Made by a program: the position numbers and the translations under genes
Shown: one piece after another, positions 27,581 through 40,500 of the stretch
Numbering within the stretch: position 1 is the stretch's first letter
Layout: each line of letters begins with the position of its first letter
From: Lethocerus indicus
Lineage: Eukaryota; Arthropoda; Insecta; Hemiptera; Belostomatidae
Reading direction: 5' to 3'
Length of the DNA stretch: 64,000 bases
NCBI GenBank assembly: GCA_019843655.1
Contig: JACDQD010000004.1
Span: 7,874,001 to 7,938,000 of the forward strand
The notes under the pieces: generated by a model
What the model saw: only the letters and a program-made list of their open reading frames with translations
Database searches by the model: none
What the model was told of the DNA's origin: nothing

Positions 27581-28977
27581 ACATTTCACAGTTAAGCACA
27601 TTTTTTATAACTTACCTTTTTATTTTTATCTTACAATATGAAGGTTTTATTTGTCTGAAAGTTTGGCTTTCTCTTTAAATACACATTATTAGACATACAT
27701 TAACTACCGCCCCCCTGATTGTGGTGCGGAAATGCACTTAACTAATGTTCATTGGGAGCACTTGCAGCGATAGACACATCTCGATCGAAAAAACATTGAC
27801 ATACATTTGAGTTACGTCGGTCCATTACCGAATTAATCATTTCTTCATAACTCAACTGATGGAATTAATTAGCTCGATTCGAGTACGATATCTAAAATGG
27901 TCTTTTTTCTCCGATATGTAGATATCAGATTCACCGCTAACATTTATCAGTCTTATCTGGCGTTCGACTCGTTATTAATTTGTTAACGCATCTGAGAACA
28001 CTACTCTGAGTATTTTCGAACGCGTAATTGTAATTACGAAATTGTAAAGTACGACTTACGTAATTGTAATACAATTCTATGAAATTATTTCACAATACTA
28101 TATAAAACAGTGTTTTATAATTGTTGATTCGGTCAAATACAAAATTGTTATTTTAACCGGCTTATAATAACAATCTTTTATCTACGGAGCTGAGAAATGA
28201 TTATCCTCCTATCTCGAATAATTACATTTTACACTCTATGCCTTTGAGATGCATTATCACAACATTTATCTAAATAGGAGGCGTCCTACTTAAAGGATAG
28301 AATTTCGACATTAGGCGCGGTGGACGTTGTCGAAACGTCCAGGAAAAGACGCGTCTCTCTCATCGCGGGAATAATAATATCCTGGCAAGAAATAAGATAA
28401 GATTAGGAACAGTTGCAACATAATATGCCGATATAGGCTTACCGCAGACACCGCAGCAAACCTTAAAATGAGTTGATTATACGCTTGCTTAACATTAATT
28501 TAGAAACATGCCCAGAATTACATTTGAAAATAATTCGTTGGACAACATTGACGTTAATTACAAATTCATAATGTTTTCAAAATAAATTTAGTTTGTGACA
28601 TAATGTTAAACGTCTTTCTTTTATGCAGGACAGTCAGACTAATAATTATGAATATTGATCTCATAATCTGAACTCAATAACCTAAGCCTTTTACATTTGG
28701 TTTACCTTTCAAAAATTAGTAGCTATTAGTATTTGAATCGATCCATTAAAAACACTATATTTTGTACATGGGTTTTGCAATTACATGATTAAAATACGTG
28801 ATATGAGGTCATAATACTAATTTCAAATTTCTGTGAATTCTCTCCCCCTTTCATCAACATCATATAACATCATTACTAGTATATTCTGTGGACGTTTGTG
28901 AGGTTCAAACGTTGTTCAGATTATATTCACATCCGAGGCAATTATTACTGAATCGCGGAGTGAACTGCCCTATAGGT

Positions 28978-29000
28978 TTAAAACAGTTATTCTGTTTTAA
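28978..29000. repeat. Inverted repeat, 9-bp perfect stem
   Basis: TTAAAACAG (28978-28986) and CTGTTTTAA (28992-29000) pair perfectly around the loop TTATT. A tRNA-like B-box word (GTTCAATCC) follows about 13 bases later, but no tRNA arm geometry fits. Confidence 0.6.
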
Positions 29001-29068
29001 GCCGAACAGCTAGTTCAATCCCAGTATTGCGGATTCAGTCGTACACAGAATGTCACAGGACTTGTTCG

Positions 29069-29092
29069 GGCCCACTACAGCCACTGTGGGCC
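29069..29092. repeat. Inverted repeat, 7-bp GC-rich stem
   Basis: GGCCCAC (29069-29075) pairs with GTGGGCC (29086-29092). The 10-base loop contains ACAGCCACT, offering a second alternative pairing (ACAG with CTGT). It lies 69 bp after the 9-bp hairpin at 28978. Confidence 0.6.
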
Positions 29093-30022
29093 ACTCAACA
29101 GGAAATTGTTTTTTTCACCCCCGCCTACCATCTGATATTAATTTCGAAGCGGTCCCATAAAAGAGGCCCGGGGATTTACGATATTCCATCAATACAGTAC
29201 TGAAGTTATTTTTTCGTTATTTATTCATAGCAAAAAAGATTTGTGTAGTAAATTATGGTGGACAAAAAAAGGTAACAGAGACATTTAGAAAAACAATAAG
29301 ACTTGAATATTATTATTAACCTATATTATTGATCTTATAGTTTCAATTATAGTTGGTGTTTTTAATTGACTAAAATTAGCAAAAATAAGAATCAGGTATA
29401 GATCATTCCGTATAGAAGAATAAAGTTAAACAAACAAAAATATGGTGAAATTAATCTTGCTAATTCTAATACTCCCATTGTTATACGTGTACTAAGTTAT
29501 TAATCATCTTGTTTGTTAAACAAACAATATTACATACATAAACTAATATATCATTTTTTTATTTTTACATTGTTAATCAAAATGCAACAACTCGTTTAAC
29601 ATCTCTTCGGTCCCAAAACGGACGTTAAATTCTAAATGGTACAGTGTTGACATTTTGTTGAAAGCGGACAAAAACGATCCATGTACTGGTCAACTGTCCA
29701 ACGCTTTGTAATTCAGGGTCGGCCGCACAGGGCCTTGTTTGTTGGTCGGGGCGGTTGAAAGGAACCCCCTTTTATCCCTTTCTTCAGAACACAAACAGAA
29801 ACCGACGCTCAGAGACCAGTGGCAAAATATATTTTGGAGGCACGGGGAAATTCTCCGCACAATATCTGTTCTTACGCGGTCTCCAATATTACAGGTAGTC
29901 CAATATTCGGGAGAGCGGCTAATAACTACCAGCAGTCCTTATAGAGAGAATAAAATCAATATCGCAAAATTAATAGTAATACAAATATGCCATATTCAAA
30001 AATAACGTAATAATGTAATGTC

Positions 30023-30036
30023 CCTCCACGTGGAGG
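30023..30036. repeat. 14-bp perfect palindrome with CACGTG
   Basis: CCTCCACGTGGAGG is fully self-complementary and centred on the E-box CACGTG. bHLH proteins bind CACGTG, so a regulatory site is possible, but a single site proves little. Confidence 0.55.
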
Positions 30037-30236
30037 TGTTCGCGGCTAGTTAAAATATCGCTACTAATTTACTATTGTTTTATTATTGTATTATGGCATG
30101 TCCACTTCGCTTGGAAGGGCTTAAGATAGATAGATATAAGAACTAGCAGGTAGGGCGGCACGGATCACCGATAAAGAATAAGGATAAGGTTTCACGATAA
30201 TGCCTGTGAAAATTTAGCACACCGGAAGGGTCTGTT

Positions 30237-30255
30237 GGGAGGGCAAGAGGGGGGG
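30237..30255 (+). other. G-quadruplex motif
   Basis: GGG-A-GGG-CAAGA followed by a run of seven G satisfies the four-run pattern on the plus strand if the last run is split by one G. It is a structural prediction only. Confidence 0.45.
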
Positions 30256-31966
30256 CCTGTAAAAAAGGAACTATATATCGGGAGTCACCTCATAGGGGTA
30301 GTAACCCCCTGATTACTTCATTCTCCTCGGGCTATCTCTATCTGTACCCTTGTTGGATATTGGGCTCCCCGAATTAAAGGCTGTGCTCCACAATCCCGCC
30401 TACTCCCGCGCGTTTCTTACGCCGGGACTTCTTTCTCCCGACGCTAACGAACTCAATTGGACGTGACCACTGCCCGCCCAATTGCCACTCGAATCCCTCC
30501 CACTCAGTTAGTTACACGAATATATGCAATTTAAATTATTTTCACGGTAGGAATTTCCTTTTATTAAATTTAATTTCATCCACCATTTGTAATAACATCC
30601 GCATTACAATTTAATTTAAAATGAATAACCGGAGAGCTAAAAATAATTATATTTAAAGTACAGCATTAAAAAAATAATCACATTTACTGAAATCCAGAAA
30701 CTATTAATTAATGTCCCGATCATTTCGTTTAAAAAAGATTTATCTTTAGGAAATTCTACCCTTAATCATATAAATACATGGATTTGAGTTATCGTAACCC
30801 TCATGATAGACTACTATTAATTATTGTGGCTCCGAGAGTAGTTTGCGACAAATGTACGATAACTAGCAGCGTGTTGTGTTTATTTGTAGTTTGTAAATGC
30901 TATTAAAGCCATTACTGACAACCGGATTATTATTTTTTAGAATATTTCCATTAAAATATTTTTGACAAAGAAGATGCTGCTCCGTGTAACATCGATTCAA
31001 TAGTAGATCCCGTGAATAAAACTTTCCAATCCAAATCAGGCTTATCCCTGATCCGTGTGAAAAAAGGAGGGATCCGAAAATTGTCTCAAACCCAATCCAC
31101 GGCGACCAAGGATTTAAAAAAAAAAACAAATTTGCAAACAGAATGGAATTGAGCGTTGGGGAACTCGAAAAAAGCGACAGAAAGAAACGAATAAATCGAG
31201 TGAGATTTGGTTAGAAAAAAGCTTCAATTCAAATAGACGGGACGAAAGCGTAAAACATAGCCGATTCCCCGGCCTTATCAGAAAAAACAACATTTCACTC
31301 TGAAGTCAAACCCAGTGTCCGACCGGATTAATATATTTCGTTTCGACGGACGAAAAACAAAACAAAAATAAAATCGGGAAAGCCAAAGGACTGGGAATCT
31401 GGGACGTTCTGACGAATGAAATCGTAATTAAGCTGGACGTTCGAATCGTATGCGGTACCGGGCAGAAGGTACCGTAGACGTGTACAATGCTCAGAGGACA
31501 ACTACACTAGAGCCATTTAAATAATACCAGCATTTTTTTTTCTTTTATCGAGCTAGACCGAAGTTATCATTATTCATTTCTATGGTTGTAACTACAATCG
31601 TTTCGTTAGTTTTGTCGTAGATAAGAAGTTATGTTATTCGTTCAATGTTTCCGGTAATTGTTGAGGGTTATCTGGAGTTAGTAGGCTTCGTTGTTTATTT
31701 AATTATTATGGAAATGCTATTTACTCGTTGTTAATATATGGCGTAAAGTAATGGTATGTTACCGAAGCCGCAGGTAGGAATATATATGACTAAGATCAGA
31801 TATTGATGCGTTAATTTTGTGTCGATCGGATACGGACAGGTGGTGTCATTAGGTTAATGTTTGGAATCGTTCGGGTCCGTGTGATGGACACAACTGCTTC
31901 ATTTCCGTCGATACCAATGTAGGGTTCCAAAGGAAATGGATTCAAGGTTGTTGATCAAATAAAAAT

Positions 31967-32010
31967 CTTGAAAGTACTATCTGAAGTACTTGAAGTATTA
32001 TCTGTTAAGT
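31967..32010 (+). repeat. Two-copy 22-bp tandem repeat
   Basis: Units 31967-31988 and 31989-32010 share CTTGAA, then AGTA or GTAT, then TATCTG, with a one-base offset and a few substitutions. This looks like an old local duplication. Confidence 0.45.
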
Positions 32011-33700
32011 GTATGGGAAGAAATGTGCGTGCAAGACTTAGAAAAATATCAATTATGGTTAATTTAAACTCGTTACATTTAATGCAGCGTCGGTTATAGG
32101 TGTCTGGCGCGTGGTTTAATTAGTTGAATCGTCTAGTTAGCAATTAGAAACTTTGATGAGACCGTTATTGGCAACAGTCTCTGCGGAAGGCCAACACCTT
32201 GTATCACAATGTAATATAATATCCCGCAAAACACTGTTACCGAAATTCCGAATAACAACTTTACGCCCAAGTGGAAAATGGTGGCAATTCTCAAACATAA
32301 TATACCATAATTATATCAAACGTACATGTCATAATTGACAATACTATAATATTATGTTTCCAGCAAATGAATCCATGAATTGAAGAACAGTTAAGGAGGT
32401 AGTAGTATACACAAACAACAAATGCAGGAGAATGGAGCAACTTTTACCTACACCATAACCGTATAATGAAACAGTACTCCGGTTATACTACTCTTCGTAA
32501 CGATTCCTAGTCCGTTTATACTTGTTAAAGGGGCTCCCACCAGCGTTCCGAATAATATCGCGTGTGTGATCATCTCTCTAGTCCGTTGCGCATCCAGTGT
32601 CAAGTGCAGTTAGCAGTAGAGCCAATAGTAATACCACATCGGCAAATAACACTTCCAATTATGACTTCAGAAAACCAGTCACGCTCCATCTAAACAGATG
32701 TCTTTAATAAATCAGTCTTTAAATACTGAAATGAGTTATTCGATAATATTTATTCAATCGTTTCTTTTTATCGTATGTCATACAAATAATGCATATTTTA
32801 TATTATCGATATAGTAGGTATTGAAGTATCGATGAAGAATGAACCTTCGAACGTCCACTTCCTTATAGTGGAAGTTGTTATAACTGATATCTTATAGTGC
32901 AACATTCGAATTGCAAAACTAATATCCCCAATTTATAAATTTACATTACACAGTCCATTATGAGTGAATATATTTCCTTGTCAACCTGGTACAGAAGAGG
33001 GGGCACTTGTTACTCCAGTGTTAGACACAAAACTCCCAGTTGGGACAGGACTGGTCAGTCCGGACCCCTTGAAAAAGAGGCGATATCGAACTAATGAAAA
33101 GTTAAGCGGGGCTTTTAGAAGGCAAGGGGACGAAATTATTCAAGATACAACTAGGCGGAAGAAGGGACACGCATTAGCCAGAGCACAGCCAGGAAATTGC
33201 GGCCGCCCGATCGAACCCACCCTCTTCTATAATATTCCCCCGGCAATATGCCCCCTCTCTTCTACCTCACGAATTCAATCTCACAAGCAAACCGTTTTCA
33301 CGCACGTCTAGACTAGTAGTTTTGCGTAGTTTTGAGTACATAATACTCTCTCAATACTAATCAGTACAAGCCAGGAATAACTTGTACACGTAGGTATTAA
33401 ACATAATTAGTCTATTGATAGTATATTACATTGTTACGCATATATACAATTATCATCATATCACCCGTGAGATGTATTTGTGTATACTGCTGAAACTATG
33501 TAATGCTCTTTTAGGTACTTAACATTAAGTACGGTTAAAATAAATAGGCAAACTTGCTCTTCACATTAAACTAAAAAGCCCTATAGCGGGCAGCATTCAG
33601 GATAAAAGGCTCAGTAGGTAAGATTGAAGAATTGTCCGACGGGGCTTCATTTCACAACAGGTAGCGAGATCAGAGAGAATACGGGTAAAAGGGTGTGTGT

Positions 33701-33735
33701 AGGAGAGAGAGGGAGAGGAAGAGGAAGAGGGAAGA
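33701..33735 (+). repeat. Purine-rich GA/GGA tract
   Basis: GAGAGAGAGGGAGAGGAAG and similar repeats run to about 33735. A CT-rich counterpart lies downstream at about 33825-33870. Confidence 0.7.
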
Positions 33736-35049
33736 TAGGTATAGAGTGATAGAGAGTGAACGGCAGGAGGAACACCTCTATGGAATAAAATTCAAACGGT
33801 GTCCCCCGTTCTACCCATTGCCGTCCCTCTATCGCCCTCCCACTCTCCGCTCTCCTCTCTCTTCTGCTACGCTCGGTTCACTGCACGCTCTATCGCACTT
33901 GCCACCGTCCTCCTATACCCAACACCCAATCTGAAACAATCCTACCCGACTTGGTTGGCGCCAAGACACGCTCCTCCCATAACCGAAGACGGGTAACGTC
34001 ACCGTGTCCGTTTCCCGTCGTATCGAGAAAGAGAAATGAATAATACAGAAACAACTCCATATTATACAGAATCCCGGCTTTACACTATGAAATATTACCA
34101 TTCGTACCGATTTCCTTACAACAAGAAATTAGACCGTTTGATATTTCGAAAAAGTGCGGTACCTAATTGAATATTTAGGCTAAATATTAAATCAAGGATT
34201 GGTTAACTTTATTGGTCAGACCAATATAGGTTTGTAAAAACTACAATTACTGACAAATAAAGCGAATTTCCGAAAAATCCGCGCGGGTTAAATATCAGCT
34301 GAAGCTTTTAGCTCATAGTTTTTTGTTTTTTTTCCTTTATTTGTACAATCAATTATAACATAATTATATGTACAAGTGTTGAGTGTATGTTTCTCACTTG
34401 AATGGCTTGACAAAAGAAACCATCCAATGACGGCACTTTTCATTTAGCTGATAGTAGTGATTTTTCATGGCCAATTAAAGAACTGTGATATTACTCCCTT
34501 AGACTGTTGCATTTTGTTCTTATTCTAGGAATTACACGCTGCTCTAAATATTTAGAATAAAGTCAAAATTGTCATAGTTTTGTGACTTCCCGAATTCATA
34601 ATATGTATTCTTCTTGAGCTGAATGTGTTGAGTCCATTATGAATATTAAGGTAGCAATTTATACACCATCATATTTTCATTGGCGTACGAAACTAAGCGG
34701 GAAAAATAACATTCCGTAAATTTTTATATGAAACTTTATGCCGAGTAAATATTGGATTCGACCTCGGTGGCCGGAACTGGATATATTTTTTATTGCCCGA
34801 TACTCCGGAACATCAAAAATTAAACGACAATTCAAACAACGCTCGGGCATTTCCCAGAAATATTAAATATTAAATTCTGTTGCTGATCTCCCAATTTGAA
34901 ACAGTGGTACAAACCGAGAAGGGAGAAGGGACGGAAACTTACGACCGAGCGTTCGTTGACATTTATTTCAAATTCGGGGAACCCTAAGCCACATATATAG
35001 TCAATAATATTTATAAAATATGCTCCCATTAATTATCTGGTAAGGAATC

Positions 35050-35078
35050 ACAACACAAATATAATACAACACAAATAT
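35050..35078 (+). repeat. Two-copy tandem repeat, 16-bp period
   Basis: ACAACACAAATAT occurs exactly at 35050-35062 and at 35066-35078. It lies about 65 bp upstream of dispersed-repeat copy E. Confidence 0.65.
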
Positions 35079-35143
35079 CATTGTATAAGGTAAATGTCAT
35101 TTTATTCTTACAATACGGTAGAAAATCGAATTAAATATTCTTA

Positions 35144-35194
35144 CCATCTTCAGCTCGCTAATTTGTTCTCATGCTAGACCGGCATCGGCTTCTC
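35144..35194 (+). repeat. Dispersed repeat, copy E (permuted)
   Basis: CTCGCTA followed by TTTGTTCTCATGCTAGACC and GGCATCGGCTTCTC (35154-35194) is a diverged copy of the repeat in the same orientation as copy A. CCATCTTCAG (35144-35153) lies directly before it. In the copies at 47.9 and 55.5 kb this word comes after the GGCTGCTCGCC part instead. The order is therefore permuted, as at a junction between two tandem units or in a circularised monomer. The word is only 10 bases, so chance is not excluded. Confidence 0.5.
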
Positions 35195-37185
35195 TTGTGT
35201 AATACACTTAATTACAACGGGTGCTTAATTAATATATTCCATACCATATTTGAACTAAAAATTGTTTTTACTGATTTGCCTTTTTAGGGATATTTTACCA
35301 TTTTAATGCTATTATATATATACCGCAGGACTCCCCTGCATAAATTAAAAGTCTTGAGGGCGAGTTATTTGGGAAAAGGGTCGCTCTCTCCCATGCGGAG
35401 AAAGGCAGGGCAGGATATTGGGAAGGTATTCGACTTTCAACGTTCAATTTCCTCGACCGACAAATAAACAAGGGAGGCGACGAAGGAGGGGCGGTGTGAA
35501 TTTTAAGGTCTCAATAGTGGGGGAGGGCGATTTTGTGTTCATTCGCCCCTGGCAATCTGATTTCGATTCCGCACTGTAATTACGTTCGAGAAGCCCGAAA
35601 GATACCAGTTGTGTAAGTCAGCTTTTGAAACTTTTCTCAACGCAATCGTTGGGACAAGAAATAAAAAATATCAGAGTGCAGATTTTCCTCCCCGAATCAT
35701 CGTTTATAGCATTTAAATTAACTATAAAACGTTATTAATTTGTAGCAACATTTTTAACATACTGCCACTAAAAGTTTCCTTTCTACTCAAGGTTCAATTA
35801 ATCAGAATAATACTGAGGATCACCTAAAATGTGTGTCCAAGTGTTTTTTTTATTCTATTCATTATACTTTATTATTTCCAAGTCTATAACACATAGATAG
35901 GCTACACAAAGAGAAATCCTATGTAACTGCCATGAAAAACTGTGTAAATAAAGTAGTACGAAACCTCCGCTCCGTAGGAACATTAATATTCCTAATTGTT
36001 TAGTCAACCCCAGAGGCAGGCCGGCTTGGAGGGTAGGAATATCATAGCCGCACTCCCAAACTCATCGGCGGAGAAAGTACCTCGCGTGAATTTATAAATA
36101 TTGAAGGGCAAACCAGTTGTGGCACGACTGCGGTTTTAATATTACCGCTGGCCGTTTAGATATGAAATATCTAAAAGGAAAATGTCGCTTTCGTTCCTCC
36201 CACGCTTTGTCATATGAATGATAATCGATTATCGCACAACTAATTTATAACCACCGCCCAACGGACACATAACTTGGATACTAGCAACCGAATAATATTA
36301 TTTTTCTGAACACTCTTTCAGAGCCTGGAATGATATAACCCATATCAGTACTACAGAACGTGCACTAGGCAATGTATAGAAGAAACCTTCTTGAGATCTC
36401 AGGGCAGAAGTCATGAAAAATTAATTCGAACGGTTAATTATCTAATTATCGGCGGTTATGCCAGAAATGAGAGATTTACAACAATGGAAACTAGACTGTA
36501 TGAGAATAACAGAGATTCCTTTCTTCTTTATACTTCTACTTTTATTAACGTTCCCACGTTAATTTTCATCTCGCAATAAGACCGGCACTATTCTCCTTTC
36601 CAGTAGGAAATCATATTTGAGAAAGTTTGGTTAGGAAAATAATACACGCTTGTGACGATTCTCCCGGACAATACTAACTACCCGAACGTGAAGGGATGTC
36701 TGAAGATTACAAAAATTTAAGAAGCCTATTTGATGTGTGCGTGTTAATGTCCCCTATAATATTGTATTTAGTAGTTCCGTGTATTCATAAATAAATCTAA
36801 TATCTTGAAAAATATATATTTGACCATTTCACTACCTAATTCAATATGACGTTTGTCACCCCAGGTTGATGGTGGTTAGAACCTGCATAGATCCCAACAC
36901 CGACAGTTAGGTTGATAAGTGCGCCTATTTATTTGCTTTTTACAGAGAGCGTTTGCGTGCAATTATCGAGAAGCGCCGGCAGGTGTTCATTAGTACTTCG
37001 AATGGAAGACTTTTTTAAGCTGCGTAGCAGATTTCAATGCGAAGACGAGGGTCGGACCCGTCGGACGTGACCCCGTCCAGAACGAAACCGAGTGCCGGGT
37101 CCTTCAGTTCTTTTTTTGCCTCTCCAGCTCGGACTTGACATTTTGCTCGTTTTATGCCACCACTCAACGCAACCGCACGAGGGAA
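35195..37185. other. Gene-free stretch
   Basis: I see no gene or RNA. It holds the palindrome at 36155-36175 and GC-richer patches near 35.36-35.54 kb. 36391-36579 is an open frame of 62 codons without recognisable similarity. Confidence 0.55.
36155..36175. repeat. 21-bp inverted repeat
   Basis: TTTAGATAT (36155-36163) and ATATCTAAA (36167-36175) are perfect complements around GAA. It may be a dimeric binding site; nothing else supports a role. Confidence 0.6.
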
Positions 37186-37191
37186 AGAGAG

Positions 37192-37223
<32 letters not shown>
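37186..37223 (+). repeat. GA microsatellite
   Basis: A (GA)n tract with one GC interruption, ending at 37223. It explains the Ser/Leu-rich frames on the opposite strand, which should not be taken as proteins. Confidence 0.9.
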
Positions 37224-37226
<3 letters not shown>

Positions 37227-37476
37227 AGATGTGTATAATTGAAGTACCAAGCATTAATAATCCAATCGTTGACCGAAGCTATTCCACGCGTCGTGTAATT
37301 TTCTGATGCACCACCTCGCGCTTTATTTCCAATCCCAAACATCTATTTGTTAACGTTCCGTTCGTTCATGCGAGTAAAAGGTTTTTAATCCTTTTTTTCA
37401 GTTTGGTTCCAATCGGTATCGAAAACCGAACGACATTTAAACTCAAAACGTAATGTTTAGTGCACAGGGCCGTTTC

Positions 37477-37562
37477 GTAGATTTCGTGGTCGTCTGACCC
37501 CTCTCGCCGGTTTGGTCTTTTGCTAGACCTTGTGGGGCATGCCCACAGTAGCTGAGTGGAGT
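37477..37562 (+). repeat. Dispersed repeat, copy B
   Basis: GTAGATTTCGTG (37477-37488) and a perfect 19-base match to copy A, TTTGGTCTTTTGCTAGACC (37511-37529), keep the spacing of copy A. After GACC the sequence departs: the usual CGGTTTCGGCTGC is replaced by a GC-rich stretch containing the palindrome GGGCATGCCC. CAGTAGCTGAGTGG (about 37546-37559) then resembles the right part of copy C. It reads as a copy with a replaced middle. Confidence 0.6.
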
Positions 37563-40500
37563 AAAGTAATGAAGTTAATTTAAATATAAATAGGATCAGT
37601 CAGTTTGACGCGGCTCGCGTAATAAAGTATTCTGACAATTTTAAATAACAAGAAAGTAACACGCCCTTTTTCTTCGAAGACAAATTTAATCCAAAAACAG
37701 TTAGAACCAATAGAATGAAAACGGACGCTGTTCGCACTTGGGTAGGGGAAGGCTGGCGAATAGTCGAATGTGCGATACGTGACAACAATGCGTAAATTGA
37801 AATGAATTGCATATATAGCCAGCCAGGGGCCGGGCGTCGGCAACCGGGTATCTGCAAACGTGGTTAAAATGACATTATATGGTGGGGCCTCCCCCCGCCC
37901 CCCCCTGGCCCTAAACAAACACGACTCCGCAGGGAGGGCTCTGCCGCCCCAATTGAAGTCGGTCCCGCATAAATTTAACGACGCCGATAGCTTAACCTTA
38001 TTAAAAGTAAATTGGTCGTCCGGGAAAAGTTTACCGAGAATGTCATAATATCGGCCGACCGATATAAAGGACTCGGCGAATACTCAAATCGACGAAACAG
38101 TGTCGACACCAATTTTATGTCTCGATTAAAATCGAATTACGTTAACATAGGGCAATTATTTTAATAATAAAGCGATAAAGTATTTAAAAACATGTTTACA
38201 GCTTAAATCAGATTATTACCATTAGAGAGATAGCATTAGAGTACTTTTGAGTGAACGGAAGGTTGTTTACAAACACAAATTGGATCATCTAGTTCACTAA
38301 TAATGACAGATTAAGCAGTTTACGATAAATGTTATTAATTACTGTTAGTGTAGGAACGAATAGTTTCACCCGAATGAAATAAACGCATTGTATACCTGAT
38401 CAGTATGGGCCTAGCTATTATGATCCTGCTCGTCAATCATTCTATATGCAAGTGAAACATGCAATATTTAGCATAATATGTACGGGCTAGGATAGCTATT
38501 GGGACATAATGGTCTAGACCGCAATCCTATTGAACGGCCCTCCTCGTAATTCGATTAATAATACGAATCTTGAACGGGGCAATAAACCATGCTGGATAAA
38601 CGGCTGTTCGACTAACAGTAAATAGTATCCGGTAATAAACCGTAATATGAAAGTGATCCAAAAATTATAACATTAATAGTAATAAAAATAATATCTGGGA
38701 AAATATTGTGATAATTAGATGTACAAACAAATCTATAGGGTTATTATTATATAAAATCAATTATAAAAATCCGATATTACAGGGGGTGGTTTAATACACA
38801 CAATTTATAACTGTAGCGTGCATGAGTATACTCACTGAACTGTTCGCCAATTTAAATTTCAATCTACAGAAAGAGTTTCACAACTCCCCTCTGGAATCTT
38901 AAATTTGGGTCTCCGTTAAGCATCTAATAGTATCGGTGGAATAAATTAAACTTAAATTTAAATATTAAACGGTCCCCCCTTATCATCAACTGTTATCTTG
39001 TTTTCTTATCTAACGCTCGGCTGATCCGCTGAAGTCTAATGAGAATAGAATTTTCTTCAGAAAAGGGGAGTCTTTGTGAACTTGATTGAACCTGCATTCC
39101 CCCTCAACAGTATGCAAACTGAATTTTAGATGGTCTGTCCGTTCTATATCCTATGCAGGTTTAGAAAGTTTAAATTTCAAGATAACGATAATTTGTTATT
39201 TGAAATCTGTAATTACTCTGTTTCTCCCTCCAGATCGTACTTTTGTAATACAAACTTAAACTACCACTGGCTTTTTTCAATAATGTAACTTGCACTAAAC
39301 TTATATACATATAAATATATAATTTTATAATATATCATACAAAGTGTCTACACAAAAATTATCCATTCTGTATCAAGAAAAAAAGACAGATATGTTCTGT
39401 CTGTCAGATGATAGAAATCAGGCGGTTAGACGAGATAGAACGTCGGTTTTCCAAAAGCAGAAACAAATTTCATTTTTAGCGCAGGTTTTTGTATCGGATT
39501 ATATTTTCCACGTTGCTCTACCGGTATCGGGAAAAAGTAATATTTACAGGTTTAAACTGGGACCGATCGGTTATCGCACGCGAATAAAAGGTGGAGCACG
39601 CTTTTTCGTCAGAAAAAAATGTGTCGAAATAAGTCCATTGTTGTTCGTAATCAAATAGAGGAAAACAGCAAGTCAAATATTGTTTCTTAGTCACAGTAGT
39701 GATGTGTGATCAGGTTATTATTAAGCTCGGTTATATTGCGGGTTACAGTGCCCATCTTTTCCAATAAACACTCACTCGGATCCTTTTCTTTCGTCGATAG
39801 AGCCCCGAAGTTTTATCGAAATACAACTGGGCGGAGGGGTGGATCGCACGAAAGGTGGTTCGTACAAATTGCATGTACGGCATACATCGGGCAGGACAAC
39901 GAGTTCGTTTGCAAAATAAATAATTCACTGAGGGGTGGGGCGGAGGAGTGGCCGCCGGCGCCCAAGTAATCCAAGCGGACGGCCCGTCATTACCAATTCC
40001 CTCGCGGCCGTTTGTTTCTCTGTTTCTGGGTAGGGTAAAATGAAAAACTATTACAGCGGCATCCCCTCCGCCTCGCCTGGCCAGAAAAGATAACAATACA
40101 GTTGAGTCCAAAAACACGACCGCACTTTTGGAAAAACTTGCCAACTTTATCCAGGATAACAACGAGTGGTTGGTTATCTGGGCGCCGGTGTAATTGCATA
40201 AAAAGAGATTGCTGAATTTGAATGTTTAATTGGTACCAGAAGTTTAGGCGGGGTATTCGAATGTGGCGCATAGAATTAGGATAATTAGGCAGAAATTAAA
40301 GATTTTAATTATGAGACGATATTTTCAGAACATCGGAACACTGGGTTCGTGGGGAGCCAGTAGGGCCAAATCATCCCGCATTATATCAAAGAAAGAGGAA
40401 TAAACCCATAAATTATCCATCGTTATTTTAGGCATTTTATGACAATTAACCACACGAATGAAGGACCCCTCTTCCCATGCCCCGTCCAATAACGTTTATT

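Larger units (their letters stand above)
27581..35143. other. Gene-free stretch
   Basis: I recognise no gene. Listed separately are two stem-loops near 29 kb, the palindrome at 30023-30036, the G-run at 30237-30255, a 22-bp tandem duplication near 31.98 kb, a purine-rich tract at 33.70 kb and a tandem repeat at 35.05 kb. 31.56-31.75 kb is unusually T/G-rich on the plus strand. An AAAAAAAAAA run is present near 31117. Confidence 0.55.

Noticed and set aside
29008..29035. tRNA B-box-like GTTCAATCC
   Set aside because: The preceding 9-bp hairpin cannot be an anticodon arm, and D-arm and acceptor pairing are absent.
31545..31570. GAGCTAGACCGAAGTT, similar to the repeat core
   Set aside because: The match is limited to about ten bases with no flanking similarity.
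33695..33934. Arg/Glu-rich frame at the purine tract
   Set aside because: The peptide is a direct translation of a GA-rich simple repeat.
39743..40162. 139-codon open frame on the minus strand
   Set aside because: It starts with TTG and runs through a GC-rich patch where overlapping frames are open on both strands; no domain is recognisable.
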